From Chitinophagales bacterium (lineage in GTDB: Bacteria; Bacteroidota; Bacteroidia; Chitinophagales; JADIYW01): DNA of 64,000 nt. The first letter of the stretch is position 1. Each line of letters begins with the position of its first letter. The translations under genes and the position numbers were made by a program. The notes under the pieces were generated by a model. The model saw only the letters and a program-made list of their open reading frames with translations, was not told the origin of the DNA and did not search any database. This document shows, one piece after another, positions 8,824 to 18,524 of this stretch. Location of the stretch: positions 1 to 64,000 of the forward strand of contig JAMLHJ010000015.1 in NCBI GenBank assembly GCA_023957245.1. The letters run 5' to 3'.

Positions 8824-8857
8824 ACAAAAAAGGGTATCAGATTGCTCTAATACCCTT
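8824..8857 (-). terminator. Rho-independent terminator after glyA
   Basis: On the minus strand AAGGGTAT (8857-8850) pairs with ATACCCTT (8837-8830), with a 12-base loop and a following T-rich run, 22 bases after the glyA stop codon. This is a standard intrinsic terminator shape. Confidence 0.8.
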
Positions 8858-8878
8858 ACTATCATTTATCTATAAAAT

Positions 8879-10150
8879 TTATGAATACAATGGATAAGAT
8901 TGCATTTTTGCATGTATTTTACTACGAATATCTGCAATTAATGCATCATTAGTAGGGTTCATCATCGCAGCATCCATCCACTCTACAACTTCAACACAAT
9001 CCGCTTCATTAAATCCTCTGGTTGTAATAGCAGGAGTCCCCACTCTAAGACCAGAAGTGATAAAAGGAGATCGAGTATCATAAGGAACCATATTTTTATT
9101 CACAGTAATATCTGCTAACCCCAACACTCTTTCTGCGTCTTTACCTGTAATATCTTTATTTCTTAAATCTATTAACATCAAGTGATTATCTGTTCCTCCA
9201 GAAATCACATGATAACCTTTTGCCATAAATGTATTGGCCATCGCTTGAGCATTAGCAATCACTTGATTGGTATAAGAATCAAAATCATCTGTCAATGCCT
9301 CTCCAAATGCAACCGCTTTAGCAGCAATCACATGTTCCAAAGGACCGCCTTGCATACCTGGGAAAACACCCGAATTTAAAATTTGTGACATCATTTTCAA
9401 TTCGCCCTTAGGTGTTTTTTCACCCATTGGGTTTTCAAAATCTTTACCCATCATGATAACACCTCCACGTGGACCTCTCAATGTTTTATGAGTAGTAGAA
9501 GTAATAATATGACAATGAGGCAATGGATTATTCAATTTGCCTTTTGCAATCAAAGCAGCAGGGTGAGCAATATCAGCAAGTAATAAAGCACCTATACTAT
9601 CAGCTATCTCTCTGAAACGTGCATAATCCCAATCTCTAGCATAAGCAGATGCTCCACAAACTATCAGCTTAGGACGATGCTCCTCAGCAAGTGCTTGAAC
9701 CTTGTCCATATCTATCAAGCCTGTTTCTCTTTCTACACCATAGAATACAGGACGATAAACTTTACCAGAAAAGTTTACTGAAGAACCATGTGAAAGATGT
9801 CCACCATGTGATAAATCAAATCCCAATACTGTATCTCCAGGATTCAATACTGATAAGAAAACCGATGCATTGGCTTGCGCTCCAGAATGGGGTTGAACGT
9901 TGGCATACTCAGCACCAAAAAGTTGACATAACCTATCAATAGCCAATTGCTCAATCTGATCTACAATCTCACAACCACCATAATATCTCTTACCTGGGTA
10001 TCCTTCTGCGTATTTATTAGTTAAGCAACTTCCCATTGCATCTATCACTTGTTGGCTGGTAAAGTTTTCAGAAGCTATCAATTCAATACCATTTCTTTGG
10101 CGATGTAGTTCTTGTTGAATCAAATCAAAAATTATATTATCCCTTTTCAT
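8879..10150 (-). CDS. glyA: Serine hydroxymethyltransferase
   Basis: This cytosolic PLP enzyme interconverts serine and glycine and feeds one-carbon units to tetrahydrofolate. The 423-residue protein has the N-terminal [26 protein letters not shown] and the PLP-lysine motif [14 protein letters not shown]. The C-terminal part of the fold ends near [15 protein letters not shown] start at the Met of [11 protein letters not shown] (10150), because the 20 codons further upstream are atypical for the family and the normal start is two residues before the conserved helix. It stands alone with its own terminator. Confidence 0.97.
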   Translation of the reverse strand: MKRDNIIFDLIQQELHRQRNGIELIASENFTSQQVIDAMGSCLTNKYAEGYPGKRYYGGCEIVDQIEQLAIDRLCQLFGAEYANVQPHSGAQANASVFLSVLNPGDTVLGFDLSHGGHLSHGSSVNFSGKVYRPVFYGVERETGLIDMDKVQALAEEHRPKLIVCGASAYARDWDYARFREIADSIGALLLADIAHPAALIAKGKLNNPLPHCHIITSTTHKTLRGPRGGVIMMGKDFENPMGEKTPKGELKMMSQILNSGVFPGMQGGPLEHVIAAKAVAFGEALTDDFDSYTNQVIANAQAMANTFMAKGYHVISGGTDNHLMLIDLRNKDITGKDAERVLGLADITVNKNMVPYDTRSPFITSGLRVGTPAITTRGFNEADCVEVVEWMDAAMMNPTNDALIADIRSKIHAKMQSYPLYS

Positions 10151-10264
10151 GCTTAGTTCAATTGGCACAAAGATAAGTTTTTGTGATTTCTTAAAAGATT
10201 TAAATCTCAATTATCTCTTTAAATCCAATAATTTTATATTTTCACATCAAACACAACAAACCTT

Positions 10265-11260
10265 ATGGTAGCTATAATTCCGGTTGCGGGTGCAGGAACC
10301 AAGCTGAGGCCGCATACCTACACTCAACCTAAATCATTGATACCCATTGCTGGCAAACCTCTGATTGGTTATATTATCGATCAATTATTAGAGGCAGAAG
10401 TAGATAAATTTGTTTTCGTTATAGGATATCTTGGTGACAAAATCAGAGAATATATCGATGAATCTTATCCTCATATCAAAAAGCATTATGTCGTCCAGCA
10501 ATTAAGAGAGGGATTGGGTCATGCTGTATGGCTCACTAAAGATGTCATTAAGCAGAAGGAAAAGGTAATCATCGTTCTTGGCGATACGATAATGGATATC
10601 GATTTGAAAAAAATCATTAAATCACCTCAATCTGTTATCGGTGTCAAAAAAGTAGATGACCCTAGATTATTTGGAGTAGCAGAATTTGGCGATAACAATA
10701 TTATTACCAAACTATCTGAAAAGCCCACTATCCCAATGTCAAACATGGCAATGGTAGGTTTATATATGGTTAAAAATTTTGGGAAGCTTTACCAAGCTAT
10801 AGATTATAATATAACAAACAATATCAGAACACACAATGAGTTTTTCCTCACCGATGGTCTTCAAAAAATGATTGAGGAAGGTGAAATATTTATTGCTGAA
10901 AAAATTGAACATTGGTATGATTGCGGCCAGAAAAACATTCTCTTGAAAACCAACAAAATAATGCTTCAGAGAGATAAAAATGACTATTCTAATCATGAAG
11001 GACTTAAGAATACAATAATTATCAACCCAGTTTATATAGGCAAAAATGCCATTATCAAAAATAGCATTATTGGACCCAACGTTACTATCGGAGATAATGC
11101 TGTTGTAGAATATACCATTTTAAGAGATAGTATTATCGGTAATTATACTAGGCTTCAAGATGTCGTTTTGGACAGTTCTTTGATAGGCAGTGATTCCGAG
11201 ATTTATGGTTCTACTCAAAGTTTGAGTATCGGCGACAACACTGAATTAGATTTGAGATAG
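10265..11260 (+). CDS. Sugar nucleotidyltransferase with C-terminal hexapeptide repeats
   Basis: This 331-residue protein belongs to the glucose-1-phosphate nucleotidyltransferase family. The nucleotide-binding motif is PVAGAGTKLRPHTYTQPKSLIPIAGKP at residues 6-32, with the sugar-binding region near EGLGHAVW and MAMVGLYM. From about residue 250 a left-handed beta-helix follows (IIINPVYIGKNAIIKNSIIG, NVTIGDNAVVEY), as in RmlA-like/GlmU-like enzymes. The substrate (dTTP or UTP, glucose-1-P or another sugar) cannot be decided from motifs. It is monocistronic and divergent from glyA, and a long non-coding region follows. Confidence 0.85.
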   Translation: MVAIIPVAGAGTKLRPHTYTQPKSLIPIAGKPLIGYIIDQLLEAEVDKFVFVIGYLGDKIREYIDESYPHIKKHYVVQQLREGLGHAVWLTKDVIKQKEKVIIVLGDTIMDIDLKKIIKSPQSVIGVKKVDDPRLFGVAEFGDNNIITKLSEKPTIPMSNMAMVGLYMVKNFGKLYQAIDYNITNNIRTHNEFFLTDGLQKMIEEGEIFIAEKIEHWYDCGQKNILLKTNKIMLQRDKNDYSNHEGLKNTIIINPVYIGKNAIIKNSIIGPNVTIGDNAVVEYTILRDSIIGNYTRLQDVVLDSSLIGSDSEIYGSTQSLSIGDNTELDLR

Positions 11261-11499
11261 GTTTTTATTTGAAACATAAACGATACTTCAATATCTGTAG
11301 TTTTAGTATTGGACGGATTACAATTTGCCCTTACAAAATCTCTTTCTTCTTTCTCACATTTCTAAATTACTTCATTATTTAATTTCCTAATTATCAAGCT
11401 ATTACACAAAAGACACTAAGAAGGCACAAAAGACTCAAAGCAAATTCTTTGTGAAACTCAGTGCTTCTTTGTGAAACTTTGTGGAATGACTTAGCGTTC

Positions 11500-11662
11500 T
11501 TTGCGGTTAAATTGTATTTCTTAGAGCAAAATGTACAAAAAGAGCAATGTCATTCCTGCGGAAGCAGGAATCTCATGAAAGGGAAATTAGGTTGGAGATT
11601 CCCATTTTCATGGGAATGACAAAATAAGGAGATAGGGCTTCGACAACCACCAGCATGTTCCA
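11500..11662. repeat. 163-base direct repeat, copy A
   Basis: It is identical in length and, as far as I can read, in sequence to 12035-12197. It contains two short hairpins, TTCCTGCGGAAGCAGGAA and ATTCCCATTTTCATGGGAAT, in inverted relation (GTCATTCC...GGAATGAC at the outer ends). This resembles the widespread REP/MITE-type TCATTCC palindromic elements. The duplicated block extends beyond the palindrome on both sides. Confidence 0.85.
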
Positions 11663-12034
11663 CACCTCCACATTACTTCATTAAACTCCGTGTACTTGGT
11701 GTAGAAACTTGGTGAGCTTTGTGGTTAAATTTTGGACTACGATATTCTTGAAATCAATAAAAGGGTAGCTCCTACGGAGCAATAGTTGGTTGATTATTAA
11801 TTTTTACCAAGAGGTAGCCTCTAACGAGGCAAACTCATACTCCACAATTTTCATTCGTACTTCGTACTTTTAACTTCTAATTTTTCAATCTTCCCCATGG
11901 TTTCGGCAGGTTGTTGCTGTGTCTTGTCGAAGCACTCAACCGCCAGCATATCTCACATCTCCACATCTTCAAATTTCCACATCTCCACATTATTTCATTA
12001 AACTCCGTGTACTTGGCGTAGAAACTTGGTGAGC

Positions 12035-12197
12035 TTTGCGGTTAAATTGTATTTCTTAGAGCAAAATGTACAAAAAGAGCAATGTCATTCCTGCGGAAGC
12101 AGGAATCTCATGAAAGGGAAATTAGGTTGGAGATTCCCATTTTCATGGGAATGACAAAATAAGGAGATAGGGCTTCGACAACCACCAGCATGTTCCA
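12035..12197. repeat. 163-base direct repeat, copy B
   Basis: This is the second copy of the block at 11500-11662, 535 bases downstream in the same orientation. Near-perfect identity implies recent duplication of the whole surrounding repeat-rich segment or gene conversion. Confidence 0.85.
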
Positions 12198-12372
12198 AAT
12201 CTCCACATCTTCAAATTTCCACACCTCCACATTACTTCATTAAACTCCGTGAACTTTGCGTAAAACTTAGCGTCCTTTGTGGTTGGCATCGACAGGCTCA
12301 GCCACCAGCAAATTTCATCTTACATTTTTCTTCTCACCTTTCACTAAATCTTCACATTTCCAAATCTCCTCT

Positions 12373-13143
12373 TTAACCCAATTCTAACTTTGCCATCGTC
12401 CACCATTCTTCTAATACTTCCAATTTTGTTTCAGATAGATTGTATTGGTGACTCAGGGCATACTTTTCCATCCATTGAAAACGGCGGATAAATTTTTTAT
12501 TGGTCAATTCTAAAGATTTTTCAGCGTCTAAATTCAGCAATCTCGCATAATTAATCATGGCAAATAGTACATCTCCCATTTCATTCTCTATCTGAGTTGC
12601 ATCTTGTTGATGAACAGCTTCTTTTAATTCATTGAGTTCTTCAAATATTTTATCTACAACCTGATGGGCATTTTCCCAATCAAAGCCTACTTGGCTGACT
12701 TTATCTTGTATTCGCTGAGCTTTTACCATGGAAGGCAAACCTGAAGGCACTCCCTCTAAAATAGATTTTTTACCTTCCTTTAGTTTCAATTTTTCCCAAT
12801 TGCGCTTCACATCTTCCTCATTTTCAGCTACCACATCACCATAAATATGAGGGTGTCTATAAATCAATTTATCACAAACACTATTTAAAACATCAGAAAT
12901 ATCAAAACGATTGGTCTCAGAAGCAATTTTGCTGTAAAAAACGAGATGCAACATGATATCTCCAATCTCTTCTTTGATATTATCATCATCCTCATTTATA
13001 ATAGCATCAGAAAGCTCATAAGTCTCTTCGATGGTCAATTTTCTTAAAGATTGTATAGTCTGTTTCTTATCCCAAGGACATTTCTCACGCAAATCATCCA
13101 TTACATTTAATAAACGTTCAAATGCTACTAATCTCTTATCCAT
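12373..13143 (-). CDS. mazG: Nucleoside triphosphate pyrophosphohydrolase MazG
   Basis: This 256-residue two-domain MazG hydrolyses NTPs/dNTPs to NMP and pyrophosphate (house-cleaning and stress modulation). The first domain shows CPWDKKQTIQSLRKLTIEETYEL with EEIGDIMLHLVFYSKIA (EExxE...EExxD metal site). The second shows FEELNELKEAV with IENEMGDVLFAMINYARLL. The length matches E. coli-type MazG. It is divergently oriented from the small membrane protein gene at 13179, with only 35 bases between the starts. Confidence 0.95.
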   Translation of the reverse strand: MDKRLVAFERLLNVMDDLREKCPWDKKQTIQSLRKLTIEETYELSDAIINEDDDNIKEEIGDIMLHLVFYSKIASETNRFDISDVLNSVCDKLIYRHPHIYGDVVAENEEDVKRNWEKLKLKEGKKSILEGVPSGLPSMVKAQRIQDKVSQVGFDWENAHQVVDKIFEELNELKEAVHQQDATQIENEMGDVLFAMINYARLLNLDAEKSLELTNKKFIRRFQWMEKYALSHQYNLSETKLEVLEEWWTMAKLELG

Positions 13144-13178
13144 CTTATTTTTTGGTATAAAAATACTACATTAGTACT

Positions 13179-13592
13179 ATGAATAAGAACTTACTTCAAC
13201 AACTTTACATAGGAAAATTTAGCCCTATAAAAATACTAGGGTTATTTCTATTGTTCCATATCCTATTTGCTATTTCGATATTAGTTTTCAAAATAGAACC
13301 TGTCGGAGTATGGATAGGATTTCAGACAATTTTATTATTCTATTCTTCTTCAAGTCTTATCATTGGAGCAGTTTCAGAGATAAAAGCCTATTTATACTAT
13401 CCTCTTATCATTTTGGGCTTTATTGTTTTTTATTTTTTGGGAAAAAATTTGGCTCAAATATTGTCGAAGACTAGTATCGATGACTTTGAATATCTTAAAA
13501 ACTTTATAGTCCTTAACTTTTTATATTTTTTTATATTAACCCTCCTCTCTAATATTTATAGAAAAGCCAAAAAAGCTTTAGAAACTATGTAA
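13179..13592 (+). CDS. Small integral membrane protein, unknown function
   Basis: This 137-residue protein has four predicted transmembrane segments (about residues 18-38, 44-64, 72-92 and 104-126) and short charged ends. I recognise no family motif. It precedes the sensor kinase gene by 44 bases on the same strand and might share its transcript. A function in envelope sensing would be a guess. Confidence 0.65.
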   Translation: MNKNLLQQLYIGKFSPIKILGLFLLFHILFAISILVFKIEPVGVWIGFQTILLFYSSSSLIIGAVSEIKAYLYYPLIILGFIVFYFLGKNLAQILSKTSIDDFEYLKNFIVLNFLYFFILTLLSNIYRKAKKALETM

Positions 13593-13635
13593 CAAATTTT
13601 CAGCTTTAAATCCACTTTGATTATATCCCCAAAAA

Positions 13636-14898
13636 ATGAATAGAGTAGCTCTCAGAACCCTTATTATACTGGCATTTTTGTCAGTAAGTGGTATCATTGC
13701 AACTCAATTGTATTGGGTGAGAAAATCTTTGGATTTGCAAGATGACCAATTTAATCATAGAGTACATGTTGCTCTCAATAATGTTTCCCAAAAACTCATC
13801 GCTAATACCAACAAAAAAATTGAGATTGAAACCTTAAATAGGATAAGTAATAATTACTATACTATTGATTTTACAGCTCCTGTCAAAGTGCGAAACATTG
13901 AAGAATATTTGGTGACGGAATTCAGAAATCAAAGCCTATTAGAGCCATTTGAATATGCATTATTTGACTGTACTACTGATACCCTCATTTTTGGAAAATA
14001 TATTTATTCACTTGATATTCAGAATATTGAACACATAAAAATTCAATTTCCGCAAGATGAAAACTATTATTTAGGGATTTTATTCCCACGCAAAAAATCA
14101 TATTTCACGGATGACTGGACAATTTTGGCCGTATTTTCAATTGTATTCATCATAGTACTTCTGTTTTTTGCATATTCTATCCTCACCATTTTAAAACAGA
14201 AACAAGTTGGGGAAATCAAAAATGATTTTGTCAACAATATGACGCATGAATTCAAAACGCCTATTGCAACTATAGGATTGGCTTCAGATGTTTTGATGAG
14301 AAAAGATATTTCAAAATTTCCTGAAAAAATATTTCATTACGCCAAAATTATTTCAGAAGAAAATAAAAGACTCAAAGGGCAGGTAGAAACAGTATTACAA
14401 GTAGCACTTACTGATGCTAAAAAAATACAATTAAAAATTGAGGAACTTGACATTCATGATATTATAATGCAAAATGTCAATAATTTTGAAGTCAGAGCTC
14501 AAGAAAGACAAGGTCATATATCCACAAATTTAAATGCCCAATCCACCCATATCATGGGAGATAAGATACACATTACCAATATTTTACACAATTTACTAGA
14601 CAATGCATTAAAATACTGTGATAAGACACCCCAAATATTAATAGAAACCAAAAACAAAGGAAATTATATCGAAATTGCTATCCAGGATAATGGAAAAGGA
14701 ATTGCTGATAATAACCTCCATCAGATTTTTGAAAAGTTCTATAGAGTCAGCAGCGGTAACCGTCATGACGTAAAAGGATTTGGTATAGGGTTGTTTTATG
14801 TTAAAAATATGATTATAATGCATAAAGGTTCTATTTCCTTGAAAAGTAAACTTGGGCAAGGAACTACATTTTTTATTAATTTACCTATCAAAAAATAA
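13636..14898 (+). CDS. Sensor histidine kinase, two-component system
   Basis: This 420-residue membrane kinase has one transmembrane helix at residues 7-27, a periplasmic domain and a second helix around 157-182. The HisKA H-box FVNNMTHEFKTPIATI is near residue 205. The HATPase domain has the N box NILHNLLDNALKYC and the G boxes DNGKGI and GFGIGLFYVKNM. The response regulator starts five bases after its stop, so the pair forms an operon and an OmpR-type signalling system. The signal is unknown. The small periplasmic domain is typical of Bacteroidota kinases paired with RprY-like regulators. Confidence 0.92.
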   Translation: MNRVALRTLIILAFLSVSGIIATQLYWVRKSLDLQDDQFNHRVHVALNNVSQKLIANTNKKIEIETLNRISNNYYTIDFTAPVKVRNIEEYLVTEFRNQSLLEPFEYALFDCTTDTLIFGKYIYSLDIQNIEHIKIQFPQDENYYLGILFPRKKSYFTDDWTILAVFSIVFIIVLLFFAYSILTILKQKQVGEIKNDFVNNMTHEFKTPIATIGLASDVLMRKDISKFPEKIFHYAKIISEENKRLKGQVETVLQVALTDAKKIQLKIEELDIHDIIMQNVNNFEVRAQERQGHISTNLNAQSTHIMGDKIHITNILHNLLDNALKYCDKTPQILIETKNKGNYIEIAIQDNGKGIADNNLHQIFEKFYRVSSGNRHDVKGFGIGLFYVKNMIIMHKGSISLKSKLGQGTTFFINLPIKK

Positions 14899-14903
14899 GC
14901 GTT

Positions 14904-15602
14904 ATGGCAAAAAGAATTTTGTTAGTCGAAGATGACCCCAATTTGGGTTTTATAGTCAAAGACAATTTAGAAGATAGAGGATATCTTGTCACGCATTGTG
15001 AGGATGGCAAAATCGCTGATGAGGTATTGAGTAGAGAGACATTTGACCTTCTTTTATTTGATGTCATGATGCCCAAAAAAGATGGCTTTACCTTGGCAGA
15101 AGATATTAGGAACAGAAATATTCATACGCCTATTATTTTTATGACGGCAAGAGAAATGCTTGAAGATAAAATAAGAGGTTTCAAGGCTGGCGCTGATGAT
15201 TACATCACTAAGCCATTTGATTTTGAAGAACTTTTCATGAGAATTGAAGCGGTGTTGAAGAGAAAAAATGTTCAAGAAAGCATTGCTCCTCCACTCAGCA
15301 ACGAATATACAATTGGACAATTTAAGCTGATAGCACCTGAACTCAAATTGGTGGACGGACAAAATAATGTTATCACCATGACTAAAAAAGAAGCTGGATT
15401 ACTTGAATATTTGGCTAGATATGCCAACCAACCTGTCAAACGGGAAGATATTTTACTTTCAATTTGGAAAGATGATAGCTATTTTGCTGGAAGAAGTATG
15501 GACGTGTACATCACCAAACTCCGAAAATATTTAAAATCAGACCCGAATTTGGAAATTCAAAATGTTCATGGAGTAGGTTTTAAGCTACATATTCAATCTT
15601 AA
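14904..15602 (+). CDS. OmpR-family response regulator
   Basis: This 232-residue protein has a receiver domain with acidic pocket LVEDDPN, phospho-acceptor Asp in LLLFDVMMPKKDGF (about residue 52), Thr in FMTAREM and Lys in ITKPFDF. A winged-helix DNA-binding domain (about 135-232) with MTKKEAGLLEYLARYANQPV and SMDVYITKLRKYL follows. It is the cognate partner of the upstream kinase. Its targets are unknown. Confidence 0.95.
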   Translation: MAKRILLVEDDPNLGFIVKDNLEDRGYLVTHCEDGKIADEVLSRETFDLLLFDVMMPKKDGFTLAEDIRNRNIHTPIIFMTAREMLEDKIRGFKAGADDYITKPFDFEELFMRIEAVLKRKNVQESIAPPLSNEYTIGQFKLIAPELKLVDGQNNVITMTKKEAGLLEYLARYANQPVKREDILLSIWKDDSYFAGRSMDVYITKLRKYLKSDPNLEIQNVHGVGFKLHIQS

Positions 15603-15688
15603 TTGACAATAAACAGTGAAAATAACATTGAGCTAATTTTGATTGCATTTATTATATCTAACTTAGCTTCTTCATTGAGTATAACATC

Positions 15689-16657
15689 ATGAAAGTTTCT
15701 GAACTAAAAGCCCCAATCGATGAGGAGCTGCGTATTTTTGAAAAAAAATTTCGAGAAGCAATGCGTAGTGATGTGGCGCTATTAGACAAAGTCACTTATT
15801 ATATATATCAGAGAAAAGGCAAACAGATACGTCCAATGTTTGTATTCCTAGCTGCAAAAATGTGTGGTGGAGTTACAGAAGCTACTTACACAGGAGCATC
15901 TCTTATCGAGCTACTGCATACAGCTACCTTAGTACATGATGATGTGGTAGATGATGCCAATGAACGGAGAGGATTTTTCTCCATCAATGCTTTGTGGAAA
16001 AACAAAATTGCTGTATTAGTAGGTGATTATTTATTATCCAAAGGCTTATTATTATCGTTAGAACATCAACAATTTAGATTACTGCAAATCGTCACTTCGG
16101 CAGTTAAAGCTATGAGTGAAGGTGAGCTTTTACAAATTGAAAAAGCCAGAAAATTAGATATTACCGAAGAAGTATATTTTCAAATTATTACTGGAAAAAC
16201 AGCTTCATTGATGGCTTCGGCATGTGCCACAGGAGCAGCATCTTCAACAAATGACGAAGAATTAATAGAAAAAATGCGCCTGATAGGCGAATACATCGGT
16301 ATATCTTTTCAGATTAAAGATGATTTATTTGACTATGGGGAAGCAGACATTGGCAAGCCAAGAGGTATAGATATCAAAGAAAGGAAAATGACACTCCCTT
16401 TGATATACACCCTTAACAATTGCACTCCAAAAGAGAAGAAATGGATTATCAATATCGTAAAAAATCACAATGAAGACAAAGCTCGTGTGAATGAATTAAT
16501 TCTTTTTGTTAATCAAAAAGGAGGGATACAATACACCATCCAGATGATGAACCAATACAAACAAAAAGCATTTGATGTCATTGCAACTATACCTGATTCA
16601 GAAGCCAAAGAAGGCTTAATTGAATTGGTCAATTATATTACTGAAAGAAATTATTAG
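15689..16657 (+). CDS. Trans-polyprenyl diphosphate synthase
   Basis: This 322-residue all-trans prenyltransferase elongates isoprenoid diphosphates, probably to the C35-C45 chain for menaquinone. The first Asp-rich motif is LVHDDVVDDANERRG (residues about 87-101). The second is IKDDLFDYGEADIGKPRG. GKQIRPMFVFLAA marks the isopentenyl-diphosphate-binding arginine region. It is closest to the octaprenyl/heptaprenyl synthase group. The stop codon is one base before the CDF transporter start, so the two genes are co-transcribed. Confidence 0.93.
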   Translation: MKVSELKAPIDEELRIFEKKFREAMRSDVALLDKVTYYIYQRKGKQIRPMFVFLAAKMCGGVTEATYTGASLIELLHTATLVHDDVVDDANERRGFFSINALWKNKIAVLVGDYLLSKGLLLSLEHQQFRLLQIVTSAVKAMSEGELLQIEKARKLDITEEVYFQIITGKTASLMASACATGAASSTNDEELIEKMRLIGEYIGISFQIKDDLFDYGEADIGKPRGIDIKERKMTLPLIYTLNNCTPKEKKWIINIVKNHNEDKARVNELILFVNQKGGIQYTIQMMNQYKQKAFDVIATIPDSEAKEGLIELVNYITERNY

Positions 16658-16658
16658 C

Positions 16659-17663
16659 ATGAAATTTCAATTTCATAAGAATGACAAGATAAACACCCAA
16701 TGGTACATTCTCCTGCTAGGTATTATCTTGATGATTTTGAAATTTATCGCTTATTTCCATACACATTCCAATGCTATTTTATCTGACGCTTTAGAAAGCA
16801 TTGTCAATATTATTGCTGGAGCATTCGGTCTGTATAGTTTATATCTTTCTGCCAAACCAAGAGATTTTGACCATCCTTATGGTCATGGGAAAATTGAATT
16901 CATATCATCTTCTTTAGAAGGTGGAATGATTTTATTTGCAGGATTATCAATAGGACTAAAAGCCATCTATGGTATCATACATCCATCACCAATTTACAAA
17001 CTGGATATAGGTATTTTGCTAATTGCCATTTCGGGAGCACTCAACTATTTAATGGGTGCTTTTGCAGTAAAAAAAGGAAGAAAAAAACATTCTCTTGCAT
17101 TGGAAGCGAGTGGAGTCCATCTCAAAACAGATGCATATACGACCATAGGTGTTTTAGTTGGACTTGCTATTATCCACATTACTGGATTTGTCATTTTAGA
17201 CAATATCATCGCATTACTAATGAGTTTCCTTATTATTTTCAATGGCTATTTCATCCTCAAGAAATCGATGTCTGGTATCATGGATGAAGCTGATTTCGAA
17301 CTCAATAAAAAAGTCATTCAACATATCAATTCCAATAGAGTTCCTGAATGGATAGACGTACATAATTTTAGAATTATAAAATATGGAGAAATCATACACA
17401 TAGATTGTCATATGACTATGCCATGGTATTTTTCTTTACAACAAGCACACGATCAAATGAAAGATTTTGAAAAATGCTTACAAAATTCAGTTCTTAATCC
17501 AGTTGAAACTTTTATACATATTGACCCATGTATTCCCAAATCTTGCTCTATTTGTTCAGTTGAAAATTGTGCATACCGAACTGCTCCTTTTAAAGAAAAG
17601 ATTGAATGGACTTTGGATAATATAACAAAGAACCAAAAGCATCAGTACAGTCAAAATAAATAG
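16659..17663 (+). CDS. Cation diffusion facilitator (CDF) family transporter
   Basis: This 334-residue inner-membrane H+/metal antiporter has six transmembrane helices. Metal-site residues are visible in HSNAILSDALESIVN (TM2) and in LKTDAYTTIGVLVGL (TM5), and DHPYGHGKIEF is the conserved inter-helix motif. The C-terminal cytoplasmic domain contains IDCHMTMPWYFSLQQAHD. It ends with a Cys-rich tail, CIPKSCSICSVENCAYR, which is unusual for many CDF proteins and may bind an extra metal. The start at 16659 follows the prenyltransferase stop directly. The substrate is likely Zn2+, Fe2+ or Mn2+. Confidence 0.92.
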   Translation: MKFQFHKNDKINTQWYILLLGIILMILKFIAYFHTHSNAILSDALESIVNIIAGAFGLYSLYLSAKPRDFDHPYGHGKIEFISSSLEGGMILFAGLSIGLKAIYGIIHPSPIYKLDIGILLIAISGALNYLMGAFAVKKGRKKHSLALEASGVHLKTDAYTTIGVLVGLAIIHITGFVILDNIIALLMSFLIIFNGYFILKKSMSGIMDEADFELNKKVIQHINSNRVPEWIDVHNFRIIKYGEIIHIDCHMTMPWYFSLQQAHDQMKDFEKCLQNSVLNPVETFIHIDPCIPKSCSICSVENCAYRTAPFKEKIEWTLDNITKNQKHQYSQNK

Positions 17664-17703
17664 AAAAAAATTCTACACTATCAATATTACTTGTAGCTAT
17701 TCC

Positions 17704-18453
17704 TTATGGCTCAACAGTATTTTTATTTTTGTGTAAGTGAGGCACTAAAATACCCACTGTTGCACCTACAATATACCCAGTAAGAATATCTGTCCAAAAA
17801 TGCTTACCACCACTATATCTCAACATTCCCACTCCTAAAGGAAACATAGCCGCTCCTGTCCAAACCAAAGGCTTCCAACGGCTATTGGGATTCATATCAG
17901 CATAAATTTTAGCAGTAAAAAAAGTACTTGCAGCTGTCATGGAAGTATGTCCTGAGAAAAAAGAAGCACGAGCCTCTTTCTTCATTTTTTTCTCCAAAGG
18001 AACATCATCATAATACACATAAGGCCTTGTTCTTCTAACCAATTCTTTTGTCATACCTGTTAAAGCATAAGTCAAAGCAAAAGTTTCAGCCCACATCGGT
18101 GCTATATATCTTAATTCAGTCTTATTTCGTACTTTGCTATCTATCAATAAAAGAAGTGGAGTTGCAACCGCAGTCATCATTCCTATATCACTCACCAAAT
18201 GAATCTTCTTATTATATGAGCGGTTGATAGAAGAATGATCAAATTTATTGACATTGAACTGCAATTGTTGTATTTCACTTTCTGTAAACCCTTGATTCTT
18301 CTTTTGTTTTATCAAAGCAGTAGTTCCTGCACCCACAGTAATTGTCCCCAATGAAATATCCACACCTATTCTATGCTTATAGGTCTGTGCAAATGAAAAA
18401 TGTGTTGAAAATAAAAGACAAAGTGTTATTAAAGCAAAAAGATTCTTATTCAT
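17704..18453 (-). CDS. PAP2-superfamily membrane phosphatase
   Basis: This 249-residue protein has an N-terminal signal or anchor segment (NLFALITLCLLFSTHFSFAQ). The three PAP2 motifs are K-x6-RP in KELVRRTRPYVYYDD, SGH in ASFFSGHTSMTA, and SxxxxxH-xxx-D in RYSGGKHFWTDILTG. It probably dephosphorylates a lipid such as undecaprenyl diphosphate or phosphatidic acid at the periplasmic face. It is convergent with the CDF gene and divergent from the VWA gene. Confidence 0.9.
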   Translation of the reverse strand: MNKNLFALITLCLLFSTHFSFAQTYKHRIGVDISLGTITVGAGTTALIKQKKNQGFTESEIQQLQFNVNKFDHSSINRSYNKKIHLVSDIGMMTAVATPLLLLIDSKVRNKTELRYIAPMWAETFALTYALTGMTKELVRRTRPYVYYDDVPLEKKMKKEARASFFSGHTSMTAASTFFTAKIYADMNPNSRWKPLVWTGAAMFPLGVGMLRYSGGKHFWTDILTGYIVGATVGILVPHLHKNKNTVEP

Positions 18454-18524
18454 ATTTCAAAAATAGACATTAATGTATTTACTTTACACTGACTCGTAGG
18501 AATATATTCTACAAATTAAATTAA

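Larger units (their letters stand above)
11261..12372. other. 1.1-kb non-coding region filled with dispersed repeats
   Basis: No gene is visible. The segment contains several repeat families. One is an AGACACTAAGAAGGCACAAAAGA / TTTGTGAAACTTTGTGG pair forming a large imperfect palindrome (about 11405-11490). Another is an exactly duplicated 163-base block at 11500-11662 and 12035-12197. There are also CTTCGTACTTCGTAC words near 11865 and a GGTTTCGGCAGGTTGTTGC...CGAAGCACTCAACCGCC dyad near 11897-11945. Words such as CATTACTTCATTAAACTCCGTG and TTTGCGTAAAACTTAGCGT recur within it and again at 44095-44330. Confidence 0.8.

Noticed and set aside
11261..12372. Possible insertion sequence
   Set aside because: No transposase frame or remnant is visible in any frame; only short palindromic and duplicated non-coding blocks.
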